DNA from: Methanohalophilus portucalensis
GTDB taxonomy: Archaea > Halobacteriota > Methanosarcinia > Methanosarcinales > Methanosarcinaceae
Assembly: GCF_002761295.1 (NCBI RefSeq)
Contig: NZ_CP017881.1
Location: forward strand, 1,475,069 to 1,539,068
Length of the DNA: 64,000 bases
Direction of reading: 5' to 3'
The notes beneath the pieces are model-generated. The model was given only the letters and a program-made list of their open reading frames with translations, was not told where the DNA came from and searched no databases. Positions 46,853 to 55,706 of this stretch are shown here, piece by piece (position 1 is the first letter of the stretch; each line of letters opens with the position of its first letter). The position numbers were made by a program, and so were the translations under genes.

Positions 46853-47806
46853 ATGGTAGGTCCAATGGCAAACACATCAGATGTACTTTCCGACACTTCA
46901 TGGCATTTCTGGAATTCCTGGCATGCACTGGATATTCTATTCGTAATTTTCGTTATTGTACTTACGATTGTTGCATCAAAATTAGTTGACAGGCTAATTC
47001 ATCATCAATTTGAAATGGCCAGCCGCAGGATGGATGTCGATGAAACTGCTTATCGAATTATCAGGCATACATCCGTAGCCTTTGTTTATGTATTTGGCTT
47101 AGTTCTGATAATTATGCGTTTTCCGACGCTTCAAAATCTTTCCTTTGCTATCTTTGCTGGTGCAGGGTTTTTGGGTATCGTCGTTGGTCTTGCTGCCCAG
47201 AACACAATGTCAAATATTATTTCAGGTGTATCCCTTGCCATATTTCGTCCCTTTAGGGTAGGAGATCGTGTTAATGTAAGAGATGATTACGGCAAGGTTA
47301 CGGACATTACTTTGCGTCATACGGTCGTTAAAACCTGGGATAACCGCAGGCTTATCATACCAAATCATGTAATCAGTGACGAAGCGATCATAAATTGGAC
47401 TATAGAGGACCCTACGGTATGCTGGCCAATTGAGATCGGTATAAGTTATGATTCCGATATTGATCTGGCCCGTAAGATAATGGTCGACGAAGGTCGCAAA
47501 AATAAACATACAATGTCTTTCTCTGAAATTCGGAAATATGATGAAAAGTTCAGTGATGATGATGTTTCTGTCCTTTTAACAGGACTCGGAGATTTTTCAG
47601 TTAACCTAAAATTATTTGTGTGGTTGCGGGATAGAAGTTTTGCTTATGGTGCAGGATGTGAGATTAGGGAATCGATTAAAAAGCGTTTCGATAAAGAAGG
47701 AATCGAGATTCCGTTCCCATACAGGACACTGGTATACAAAAAAGACCTGATTGCAGAACACGAAAATAGTCATGTCGGGCAAAAAGAAGGAGAAGAGGAT
47801 TTTTAA
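46853..47806 (+). CDS. mscS: small-conductance mechanosensitive channel, MscS family
   Basis: Membrane channel that releases solutes during hypo-osmotic shock. Three membrane segments (ILFVIFVIVLTIVASKLV, TSVAFVYVFGLVLIIM, SFAIFAGAGFLGIVVGLAAQ with the pore helix), then the beta domain FRPFRVGDRVNVRDDYGKVTDI, RRLIIPNHVISDEAIINW and the alpha/beta part. The start is unsure between ATG 46853 and 46865. Relevant to osmotic balance together with the betaine genes. It ends at a bidirectional hairpin. Confidence 0.92.
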   Translation: MVGPMANTSDVLSDTSWHFWNSWHALDILFVIFVIVLTIVASKLVDRLIHHQFEMASRRMDVDETAYRIIRHTSVAFVYVFGLVLIIMRFPTLQNLSFAIFAGAGFLGIVVGLAAQNTMSNIISGVSLAIFRPFRVGDRVNVRDDYGKVTDITLRHTVVKTWDNRRLIIPNHVISDEAIINWTIEDPTVCWPIEIGISYDSDIDLARKIMVDEGRKNKHTMSFSEIRKYDEKFSDDDVSVLLTGLGDFSVNLKLFVWLRDRSFAYGAGCEIRESIKKRFDKEGIEIPFPYRTLVYKKDLIAEHENSHVGQKEGEEDF

Positions 47807-47816
47807 TATTCTCTTC
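47792..47816. terminator. bidirectional terminator between mscS and trpB2
   Basis: GAAGAGGA (47792-47799) and TTCTCTTC (47809-47816) form an 8-bp stem with one wobble pair and are followed by TTTTTTTTC on the plus strand and preceded by A-rich sequence. Both convergent genes end within a few bases of it (47806 and 47822). Confidence 0.6.
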
Positions 47817-47821
47817 TTTTT

Positions 47822-49123
47822 TCACTCGTTTCCAAGTTCCCCGTTGAAATATTTATCATAGGAAATCATATCAAAATGGCCATGGCCACTCAGATTGAAC
47901 AGGATTGTCTTTTCTTCCCCTGTTTCCTTGCACTTCATTGCCTCATCGATAGCACATTTGATTGCATGGCATGATTCAGGAGCTGGGGCAAATCCTTCTG
48001 TTCGGGCAAAGGTCACGCCTGCTTCGAATACTTCGATCTGGTGGTAGTTTGTGGCTTCCAGGAGACCTTCATTGACAAGCTGACTGATTATGGGTGAACA
48101 ACCGTGATAACGGAGTCCTCCGGCATGGATTGCAGGGGGGATGAAATCGTATCCCAGAGTATGCATTTTCAACAATGGTGTCATCTTTGCCATATCGCCG
48201 TAATCATACCTGAATTCGCCGGCGCTTAATGTAGGACATGCGGATGGTTCTACACCGATTACTCTCAAATCCTTGCCATCCATTTTATCTTTGATGAATG
48301 GAAGGCCGATTCCAGCAAGGTTACTACCGCCACCACAGCAGCCGATAACGACATCCGGGTAATCCTCTGCCATTTTCATCTGTTCCTGGGTTTCCAGTCC
48401 TATTATTGTCTGGTGATGCATAACATGGTTAAGCACACTTCCTAATGCATACCGGGTATTATCATTGAGGGCAGCATCTTCCACAGCTTCACTGATGGCT
48501 ATACCCAGACTTCCGCTTGTGTCAGGAAAATCTTCCTGGATCTTCCTGCCAAACTGGGTTTCATTGCTCGGGGATGGAATTACATTTGCCCCCCAGAGAT
48601 TGATCAGGGATTTTCTGTAAGGTTTCTGGTAGAAACTTGATTGTACCATGTATACTTTACATTCAATGTCAAAATAGTTGCATGCAAGAGAAAGAGCACT
48701 TCCCCACTGTCCTGCTCCGGTTTCAGTAGTGATCCTTTCGGTTCCCTCTTTCATGTTGTAGTAAGCCTGGGCAATTGAGGTGTTAGGTTTATGGCTTCCA
48801 GCAGGGCTTACACCCTCGTGCTTGTAGTAGATCTTTGCAGGTGTGTCGAGTTCCTTTTCAAGTCTTGAGGCACGGTAAAGGGGTGATGGTCTCCAGAGCT
48901 TATAGATATCTTTTATTTCATCGGGGATGTCTATGTAACGCTTATCAGACATTTCCTGTTTGATAAGTTCCCTGGCAAAAAGAGGTTCCAGTTCCTCCGG
49001 TTTGATTGGTTCATTTGTTGCAGGATTCAATGGAGGCTCAAGTGGGGTGGGCATGTCAGGTAAAATATTATACCATTTCTTTGGCATATCATTTTCATCG
49101 AGTATATATTTTGTATATTCCAT
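47822..49123 (-). CDS. trpB2: tryptophan synthase beta chain-like protein, TrpB2 type
   Basis: PLP enzyme. Seen: [20 protein letters not shown] (PLP lysine in GSHKPN), [37 protein letters not shown] (phosphate-binding GGGSN), [19 protein letters not shown], and APAPESCHA. The long form and N-terminal [16 protein letters not shown] mark TrpB2, which in archaea may work as a serine deaminase or a tryptophan synthase independent of TrpA. No trpA lies beside it. ATG at 49123 with GAGGG upstream. Confidence 0.92.
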   Translation of the reverse strand: MEYTKYILDENDMPKKWYNILPDMPTPLEPPLNPATNEPIKPEELEPLFARELIKQEMSDKRYIDIPDEIKDIYKLWRPSPLYRASRLEKELDTPAKIYYKHEGVSPAGSHKPNTSIAQAYYNMKEGTERITTETGAGQWGSALSLACNYFDIECKVYMVQSSFYQKPYRKSLINLWGANVIPSPSNETQFGRKIQEDFPDTSGSLGIAISEAVEDAALNDNTRYALGSVLNHVMHHQTIIGLETQEQMKMAEDYPDVVIGCCGGGSNLAGIGLPFIKDKMDGKDLRVIGVEPSACPTLSAGEFRYDYGDMAKMTPLLKMHTLGYDFIPPAIHAGGLRYHGCSPIISQLVNEGLLEATNYHQIEVFEAGVTFARTEGFAPAPESCHAIKCAIDEAMKCKETGEEKTILFNLSGHGHFDMISYDKYFNGELGNE

Positions 49124-49244
49124 GATAAGTCCCTCATATTTAATGTACACTTTAGTACTATTTTGTACGGACAGTTGTTTATTTAAGACTATCGGATAAT
49201 CATACCCGAAAAGGTTGCAAAAGAAAAGATATATTCATGAATTT

Positions 49245-49778
49245 TTAGGGTTTGCAACCCAGCTCCACTCTTTCTTCTGGTGAGAGGGATAAATAAAAAT
49301 CGATTATCTCAAGATCATTATAGTGTTTGCTATGCAACACTTCAAAAAAACGGTCAAGTTTTTGGATAGTTTCTTTATGCATGGGCTTTAAAGATAGGAA
49401 TTCTTTTGATTCTTTTTCCAAACCCACTTTAGCAAGCTTGTCTGCCAGTACTTTCACTGTTTCTCGATCCTGTTTCAAAAATTGTTGTCTTATATAATCT
49501 ATGTCATCCCTGGGGTCATCAATTCCCTCTTTGTTTTCCCTGAATTCTTTTGCAGTAATATCATCATAAAGATGCATGTACCTTTGATGCAATTTTGCAC
49601 TTTTTTCCATGTACCAGTACCAGAAGCCATTGTCCATATCAGGATTACTTTCTCTTGTACCATGGCTACTTCTTTCCTTTGCCTTTTTGACCAGCCATTC
49701 CCTTCTCCATTTATTGAATTCTGAATCGGGATTTTGGCTGGTCTCGGGGGCTTCGTTTGGACTATCCCCACTCTTCAT
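49245..49778 (-). CDS. hypothetical protein
   Basis: 177 residues, highly charged and soluble, not recognised. The N-terminus (about 1-45) is disordered and rich in S, N, E and P; the middle has FWYWYMEKSAKLHQRYMHLY and the rest is helical with alternating charges (QFLKQDRETVKVLADKLAKV). No metal-binding motif or membrane segment. The codon pattern and composition suit this strand better than the hydrophobic frame opposite. Divergent from hmgA across about 280 bases of AT-rich DNA with no further feature seen. Confidence 0.55.
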   Translation of the reverse strand: MKSGDSPNEAPETSQNPDSEFNKWRREWLVKKAKERSSHGTRESNPDMDNGFWYWYMEKSAKLHQRYMHLYDDITAKEFRENKEGIDDPRDDIDYIRQQFLKQDRETVKVLADKLAKVGLEKESKEFLSLKPMHKETIQKLDRFFEVLHSKHYNDLEIIDFYLSLSPEERVELGCKP

Positions 49779-50057
49779 TAGCTCATACCACCACGTCTGC
49801 TATAAAGATAGAGAAGTACAACAGATAGCCTCAACTATCGCTATTAATGTGAGCTTTCTTGTTGTACCACCTGCTATACCACTAGCAAGTTTAAATTATA
49901 TTTATTCTTATTTAACGTTATCCGCATCGGTTTGTATAGTAATCATTAGTATGAGGAAGTATGTTTTAAGATTTTAATTTCTAAAGATTATTATGCGTGA
50001 AATACTTGTAACAATATGTGATAATTATACATATTCACAAAATCATTAGTGATCACA

Positions 50058-51302
50058 ATGAATCCAGAAAATCAACTTTCTATGGAAGAAGAGAAATTAT
50101 TGGGCCAACTTGTCAGTGGCGACCTTTCAATGCATCGTTTGGACAAACATGTAGAAAAAGATAGGGCTGTGCTCCTTCGCAGAATGGCCCTGGAAAGAAT
50201 CAGAGATGTGCAATTGGAACATATTGGTTATTTCAGTATAAATGAAAATGAAGCAAGTAAGCGCAATATTGAAAATATGATTGGAGCGGTGCAGGTTCCT
50301 CTGGGAATTGCCGGTCCCGTTAAAATAGGTGGGGAATTTGCGCAAGGGGATTATTACCTTCCTCTTGCCACTACAGAAGGAGCTCTGGTTGCCAGTGTGA
50401 ATCGTGGTTGTTCGGCTATTTCTTTTTCAGGTGGAACTGTAGTGAGGGTCTTCAATGAAGTGATGACCAGGGCGCCTGTGTTTAGGATGAATGATATTAA
50501 TCATGCAAAAGAATTTGTTGACTGGATAAAAGGTGAGGACGTTTTTGAACAAATTCAAAATAAAGCTTCTGAAACAACGCGTTTTGGTAAACTTACCGGT
50601 GTTGAACCATATGTACTGGGTAACAATGTTTACCTGCGTTTTGAATTTGACACCAAGGATGCTATGGGAATGAATATGGTAACTATTGCTACCCAGGCGA
50701 TTGTAGACCTGATCAGTGATGAGTTCGGTGTTTATCCGGTATCACTTTCTGGAAACATGTGCTCCGACAAAAAACCCGCAGCTATCAATAACATCAAGGG
50801 GCGGGGTAAAACTGTGGTTGTTGAGTCTGAATTGCCTGCTGAAGTTGTAGAAAAGAAATTAAAGACCACTCCACAAGCAATGGAAGAGGTGAATTACAGA
50901 AAAAATCTTCTGGGTTCTGCCCGTGCGCAGTCCCTGGGATTCAATGCCCATGCGGCCAATATAATCGCTTCCATGTATATTGCCTGTGGCCAGGACCCCG
51001 CTCATGTTGTTGAGGGTAGCAGTGCGATAACTACAATGGATGTCACAAAATATGGTTCCCTTTATTGTACTGTGACCCTGCCGGCATTACAGCTGGGTAC
51101 TGTAGGAGGAGGCACTAAAATAGGTACGCAGGCAGAATGCCTGGCTTTGCTGGGAGTCGCCGGCGGAAGTGATGTACCCGGTGCCAATTCAAAAAAACTG
51201 GCTGAAATAATAGCATCAGCGGTACTTGCAGGAGAAATCTCTCTTGTAGGCGCACAGGCAGCCGGCCATCTGGCACGCGCCCATGCTGAACTGGGAAGAT
51301 AA
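50058..51302 (+). CDS. hmgA: HMG-CoA reductase (NADPH, class I)
   Basis: Makes mevalonate for the isoprenoid side chains of archaeal lipids. Seen: NIENMIGAVQVPLGIAGPVK (ENMIG), TTEGALVASVNRGCSAI (catalytic glutamate), MNMVTIATQAIV, SGNMCSDKKPAAINNIKGRG (aspartate/lysine), AHAANIIASMYIACGQDP, GTVGGGT, and the C-terminal HLARAHAELGR with the catalytic histidine. 414 residues. ATG at 50058 with GTGATCAC upstream. Its stop codon adjoins the end of the convergent ligase gene. Confidence 0.96.
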   Translation: MNPENQLSMEEEKLLGQLVSGDLSMHRLDKHVEKDRAVLLRRMALERIRDVQLEHIGYFSINENEASKRNIENMIGAVQVPLGIAGPVKIGGEFAQGDYYLPLATTEGALVASVNRGCSAISFSGGTVVRVFNEVMTRAPVFRMNDINHAKEFVDWIKGEDVFEQIQNKASETTRFGKLTGVEPYVLGNNVYLRFEFDTKDAMGMNMVTIATQAIVDLISDEFGVYPVSLSGNMCSDKKPAAINNIKGRGKTVVVESELPAEVVEKKLKTTPQAMEEVNYRKNLLGSARAQSLGFNAHAANIIASMYIACGQDPAHVVEGSSAITTMDVTKYGSLYCTVTLPALQLGTVGGGTKIGTQAECLALLGVAGGSDVPGANSKKLAEIIASAVLAGEISLVGAQAAGHLARAHAELGR

Positions 51303-52988
51303 TCAGGATCTCTGGGAGTGGTATATCTCCCCGATCCTTTCCAGGCTCTCTGCTTCTTCAGGAGATTTATCATCCCTCACATTAACAAGCCTGGGAAAAC
51401 GCAGGGCATATCCGGATTCATAATTGGGACTCTTTTGTATCTCTTCAAAAGCAATCTCAAATACAATTTCGGGTTTTAATTCTATTTTTCTGCCCGCTTC
51501 ATAAACAATCAAATCTGAGAAAAGAGTGGTAAGTTCTGCCAGTTTTTCGTCTGTAATCCCGGTGGCTACCTTTCCAATGGCAGGGAATTTCCCGGTGTCC
51601 GGATCATAACAACCAAGTGCATAGGAACCAATTAGGTTTGCCCGTCGTCCATATCCCCACTCGGCACCGATAACTACAAGGTCCAGGGTTTCCATGAGTG
51701 GTTTTTTCTTGAGCCAGTTCTTGCCTCTTTTACCGGGAGAATAAGGTGCATCGGGCTTTTTGATCATTATGCCTTCATGGCCTGCCCTGAGGGCATCTGC
51801 ATAGATTTCCTGTATCTCTTCCTCATTATCAGTAATAACCTGCCTGTCCACGAGTATCCTGTCATTGCTCTGGACATTCTGGAACAATAACTCTCTTCTT
51901 TTCCTGAGGGGATTGTCTATCAGGCTTTCCCCATTAAAATAGAGCACGTCAAAGAGGTTTAGTTTGAGAGGAATTGCTTTGGCAATTGCTTCAACGTCAT
52001 ATTTTCTTCTGAACCGCTTTAGTATGTCCTGGAATGCCCGGGGTTTACCATCTTCTCCGATTGCCACGGCTTCTCCTTCTAGAATAGCCGTGTCTGCATT
52101 CACATTTTCCTGAACTGCTTCTACTACATCGGGCAGGGAGGATGTTACATTTTCAAGTCTGCGGGAGAATATGTGTATGTTATCTCCTTTTTTATGTATC
52201 TGCACTCTTGCCCCGTCAAACTTCCATTCCACAGCAACTTCTCCAAGGTCATTCAGGGCTGACTGGATACTGGGTGTTACCTGGGCCAGCATCATTTTGA
52301 CAGGGCGATTCAGCTGAATGTCAAGTTTCTGTACCTCTTCATTGCCACCATTGCAGGCCGCAACGGCTACAAGCCCCAGGTCGTTTGTCAGCATGAATGC
52401 CCGCTCGACTACGTTCACATCAGTTTCAAAAGCTTTGGAGATCGCATCCCTGACAATTCCTTCTCCCACACCGATACGCAGTTGCTCGATAGCAAGCCGG
52501 GCCAGATAACGTGCCTCTATCGGGGTTGCCGAATTGAAAAGGTATTGTAGATTTTTTATTTTGGTACCCTGGGAACGTTTCCCTGCAGTATCTGCAATAT
52601 GGGTAAATCTCTCATAAACTTCTTTGATTTCCATGCCGGGTTTTTCTTCAGTAAATGCTGAGAATGTGGACTGTCCGGCAGGATTGGAGGACAGGGCCTG
52701 TACTGCTGTTTCCCCTATATCCCCGGTTTTACGGATGATATTTTCAATTTCTTCCTCTGAAATCCCTGATGATTTTGATAGGGCTGTATATAGGAGTCTG
52801 TTCCCGACCCCCATCTGCCTGTCACTCCAGGCAGGAAAAACCGAACCCATTACAAAGTGGGTCACGACAGGAAGTTCTTCGATTGTAACCTCTTTCAGGA
52901 GTTTTGCAATCACATCGGTCATTTCCAGTGAACCCGGGATATTTTCGATACTTGCACATGTATTTGCAAAATATTCAAAAGAGGTCAC
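51303..52988 (-). CDS. lig: ATP-dependent DNA ligase
   Basis: Seals nicks in replication and repair. Seen: N-terminal helical domain, active-site lysine in VEWKFDGARVQIH (about 254), IFSRRLENVTSSLPDVVE, ILEGEAVAI, HEGIMIKKPDAPYSPGKRG, NWLKKKP, and a C-terminal OB fold ending LRFPRLVNVRDDKSPEEAES. 561 residues is typical of archaeal LigI. Start is GTG at 52988 with AGGTGTT upstream. It follows the homoserine dehydrogenase gene by 16 bases. Confidence 0.95.
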   Translation of the reverse strand: MTSFEYFANTCASIENIPGSLEMTDVIAKLLKEVTIEELPVVTHFVMGSVFPAWSDRQMGVGNRLLYTALSKSSGISEEEIENIIRKTGDIGETAVQALSSNPAGQSTFSAFTEEKPGMEIKEVYERFTHIADTAGKRSQGTKIKNLQYLFNSATPIEARYLARLAIEQLRIGVGEGIVRDAISKAFETDVNVVERAFMLTNDLGLVAVAACNGGNEEVQKLDIQLNRPVKMMLAQVTPSIQSALNDLGEVAVEWKFDGARVQIHKKGDNIHIFSRRLENVTSSLPDVVEAVQENVNADTAILEGEAVAIGEDGKPRAFQDILKRFRRKYDVEAIAKAIPLKLNLFDVLYFNGESLIDNPLRKRRELLFQNVQSNDRILVDRQVITDNEEEIQEIYADALRAGHEGIMIKKPDAPYSPGKRGKNWLKKKPLMETLDLVVIGAEWGYGRRANLIGSYALGCYDPDTGKFPAIGKVATGITDEKLAELTTLFSDLIVYEAGRKIELKPEIVFEIAFEEIQKSPNYESGYALRFPRLVNVRDDKSPEEAESLERIGEIYHSQRS

Positions 52989-53004
52989 TTATGAACACCT
53001 GTTC

Positions 53005-54003
53005 TCAATCTTCCCTGTAAATGGATATAAGGTCGCTCAGGATTGCACTTGCGGTCTCGATAGAACCTGCACCCCTGCCAGTTGAGGTAACTGTGCCTGC
53101 AAGATCGGTCTGCACCGATACAACATTGAGTGTCCCCCCAACAGCAAGTGGATGGCTTTCTGGAACTAGACGTGGTGATGTTTGGATACATCCGTCCTTT
53201 ACTTCCCCAATCTGCTTGATTACATACCCTTCGGATTGAGCCAGGGAGAGAGCTTCGGGAGTGATACTGGTAATTCCTTTTACATCCACATCATGGTATG
53301 TTGCTTTCATTCCGAATACATAGTTTGCAAGAATTACAAGTTTACAGGCAGCATCGATTCCTTCCACATCATAGGTTGGGTCGGTTTCAGCAATCCCTAA
53401 CTCCTGGGATTCTGCAAGCATCTGTTCATATGATGCGTGCTCCTCCATCATCCTTGTTAAGATGTAATTGCAGGTTCCATTCAGGATTCCTTCAATACTG
53501 ATAATTGAGTTGCCTGCGATAGTATCACGTATCAGGTTTATTGCCGGCATGGCACCACCGACGGTTGCCTCAAACCTGAATTTAGCATTGTTTTTCTGGG
53601 CAGCTTCTGCAAGTTCCCCATATTTGAGGGCCAGGGGGCCTTTGTTGGATGTTACCACATCCATACCCTTTTCAAAAGCTGTCAACATGTTGTCAAGTCC
53701 CACTCCTCCGGTTTCAATGTCTGTAGGGGTGGTTTCAATGACAACTTCATGTTCTACATTCCTGATAACTTCCAGACCGCTAAGTGTTTCGGATCCTACC
53801 CGGCCGTTTTCCTTTTTACTCTTGAGAACCTTTTCAAGATCAAGCCCCTTTTCATCGATAGCAGCACTTCTGGAATCAGCCACAGCAACAACTTTCAGAT
53901 CAAAACCCTTTTTTTGGATCTCCTCTTTTTTCTGGAGTAATACCTGAGCTACTCCCTGTCCTACAGAACCAAAACCGATTATTGATGCACGAATAATTTT
54001 CAT
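53005..54003 (-). CDS. hom: homoserine dehydrogenase
   Basis: Reduces aspartate semialdehyde to homoserine, the precursor of threonine and methionine (and so of SAM). Seen: [17 protein letters not shown] (NAD(P) binding), [84 protein letters not shown]. It lacks the C-terminal ACT domain of many bacterial forms; a separate ACT protein is encoded 12 bases upstream. Confidence 0.95.
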   Translation of the reverse strand: MKIIRASIIGFGSVGQGVAQVLLQKKEEIQKKGFDLKVVAVADSRSAAIDEKGLDLEKVLKSKKENGRVGSETLSGLEVIRNVEHEVVIETTPTDIETGGVGLDNMLTAFEKGMDVVTSNKGPLALKYGELAEAAQKNNAKFRFEATVGGAMPAINLIRDTIAGNSIISIEGILNGTCNYILTRMMEEHASYEQMLAESQELGIAETDPTYDVEGIDAACKLVILANYVFGMKATYHDVDVKGITSITPEALSLAQSEGYVIKQIGEVKDGCIQTSPRLVPESHPLAVGGTLNVVSVQTDLAGTVTSTGRGAGSIETASAILSDLISIYRED

Positions 54004-54015
54004 ATGTATAACTCC

Positions 54016-54522
54016 TCAGGAAAATTCTGCCCTTATGGGCTCAACAACAAGCAGGTCTTTTTTCTCTGCAACATTTTTTAGTATGCTGATTGCTTCATGC
54101 AGTTCTTTTATCCCAACAGCACATATCTTCAGGGAAGCAGATGAAGTAGTATTGATATGGGGCATGGAAAGGGAAATGTCCACAACTTCTGCATACCCGG
54201 TCCTGTCAATGCTGTTGATAGTGTCCTGAATATCAGTATGGACAATGTGACCTATCAGGATGACTGCTCCTTCCTCGATCAATCTTTTTTCATCTACTCT
54301 GCTGATTCCTATGCCATTTTTTTTAAGTTTATCTATAATTGCATCGAGATTATCAGGTTCGGCTTCAAAAACGAGCTGTACTGGAATGGTGCCTCTTGGT
54401 GTCCTTTCTTCATGGTGATGGACAATTGATTTCAGGTTCCCGCGTAATTCTGATATGGGTGTCAGAGCGCAAAGGAGCTGACCTGGCGTGTCTTTCAGTT
54501 CTATATCCATTGAAACTCTCAT
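54016..54522 (-). CDS. ACT-domain regulatory protein linked to homoserine dehydrogenase
   Basis: 168 residues with an N-terminal ACT domain (MRVSMDIELKDTPGQLLCAL, GTIPVQLVFEAEPDNLDA) and a possible second one (VAVILIGHIVHTDIQDTI-like stretch, MPHINTTSSASLKICAVG). ACT domains bind amino acids and control enzymes. Encoded immediately upstream of hom, it likely supplies the amino-acid feedback that the short hom product lacks. This is inference from context. TGAGAG/AGGAGG-type ribosome site precedes the ATG. Confidence 0.83.
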   Translation of the reverse strand: MRVSMDIELKDTPGQLLCALTPISELRGNLKSIVHHHEERTPRGTIPVQLVFEAEPDNLDAIIDKLKKNGIGISRVDEKRLIEEGAVILIGHIVHTDIQDTINSIDRTGYAEVVDISLSMPHINTTSSASLKICAVGIKELHEAISILKNVAEKKDLLVVEPIRAEFS

Positions 54523-54611
54523 AGGTAACCTCCTTTTGGTATAATTGGATTATCTGTTTTTCATTCTTAACGGGTAATAGACAATTATAGGTTTTGGTGG
54601 TCGGGAACTTT

Positions 54612-55445
54612 TTAATCTTTTAATACCAGTATATTTCCTCTTCCCTTTTTGAACTTGTCAATGAGTCCTCTTCTCTGCAGATCTGCGATCATCAGGCTTG
54701 TTTTTGCCTCAGAACAATTAAGTTTCTGCCTGAGATCTTTCTGGGTTATTCTTCCTCCGGCTTTTTTTACTATTGTCAGAATTTCCTTCAGGTCTGCGGG
54801 TAGTTCCTCTTCTTTTTTGCCCTCTTCTGGCTGCACTTCTTGAGATATTTCACCAGATGGTGCCATCTCAGGTGTATGTTCAACCTTGGGCATATCCGGA
54901 ATAGTTGTAACAGGTTTTTGATTATAATCTTCCCTTTTGTGGCGATAAAAATAGATTGCAACAATAAGTAGTGGAATAATGAGTATTAAGAAATAGGAGT
55001 AGTTATCCTTATCATCAGATGTTTGTTCAACGATTTTTGTACCTTCCTCTACAGAGGCTGTCAGGTTGCTTAATTCAGTATCGTTGAGGTCTTCAATATC
55101 TTCCTCATATACCGGATAAAGCAGTATGTCTATTACGTAATCTCCTTGCTTTTTGATTATAATTTCTTCTTCTGAGTAAGCTGTGAGTGTACCGTTTTCA
55201 TACCCTCTGGCTTCTATAAGATATGATCCAGGCTCCAGGTTGAATGCATATATCCCATTGCTGGCCACTACTGTTTGTGCAGGAGTTGTGTTTATTTCGA
55301 GTATGACATCTTCCTGTGGTTCTAAAGTGTACCAGTTATATAGTGAACCATGAACTGTTGCAGTTTCTTCGGCGGCTGCACAGCTGCACAATACCAGAAT
55401 ACACAGCAGGACAATTGTATTTATTCGAAGTTGCTTGTTACTCAC
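54612..55445 (-). CDS. membrane-anchored winged-helix regulator with extracellular domain
   Basis: 277 residues. Signal segment (NTIVLLCILVLCSCAAAEE), then a carboxypeptidase-regulatory-like beta domain outside (VHGSLYNWYTLEPQEDVILE, GSYLIEARGYENG), a membrane helix (YSYFLILIIPLLIVAIYFY about 150-168), a linker, and a cytoplasmic winged helix at the C-terminus (LKEILTIVKKAGGRITQKDL, CSEAKTSLMIADLQRRGLI). It can sense outside conditions and act directly on DNA. Divergent from the secreted acidic protein at 55707, its likely target. Confidence 0.85.
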   Translation of the reverse strand: MSNKQLRINTIVLLCILVLCSCAAAEETATVHGSLYNWYTLEPQEDVILEINTTPAQTVVASNGIYAFNLEPGSYLIEARGYENGTLTAYSEEEIIIKKQGDYVIDILLYPVYEEDIEDLNDTELSNLTASVEEGTKIVEQTSDDKDNYSYFLILIIPLLIVAIYFYRHKREDYNQKPVTTIPDMPKVEHTPEMAPSGEISQEVQPEEGKKEEELPADLKEILTIVKKAGGRITQKDLRQKLNCSEAKTSLMIADLQRRGLIDKFKKGRGNILVLKD

Positions 55446-55640
55446 AATCCTAGTTTAATGCAGTATTGCATATATTGTTTGTTGAAAATATGATTCTTCC
55501 TTTTTGGTAATTTTTGTTTATTAATCCTTTTTATTGGATTTAATTACTTTTTTAGCCTAATTAAAGCCTTATTTATGAAAATTAAACTATTATAAAGTTT
55601 TAAAATGCTTTATTTTTCTTTAAACTTTCCTGTTTTGAAA

Positions 55641-55650
55641 GTATATTTAT
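55641..55650 (+). promoter_or_regulatory. TATA element of the acidic surface-protein gene
   Basis: GTATATTTAT centred near 55646 predicts a start near 55672, about 35 bases before ATG 55707. The 261-base gap to the divergent HTH gene is very AT-rich and holds both promoters. Confidence 0.5.
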
Positions 55651-55706
55651 ATTCTCATCTGCCCAATATGCAATTGATGACGATGCTAAATACAAGGAGG
55701 ATTGGA

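Noticed and set aside
49609-49977. Hydrophobic membrane protein on the plus strand
   Set aside because: It is mostly antisense to the charged hypothetical gene at 49245-49778, lacks a ribosome site, and the reverse-strand protein has more natural composition.
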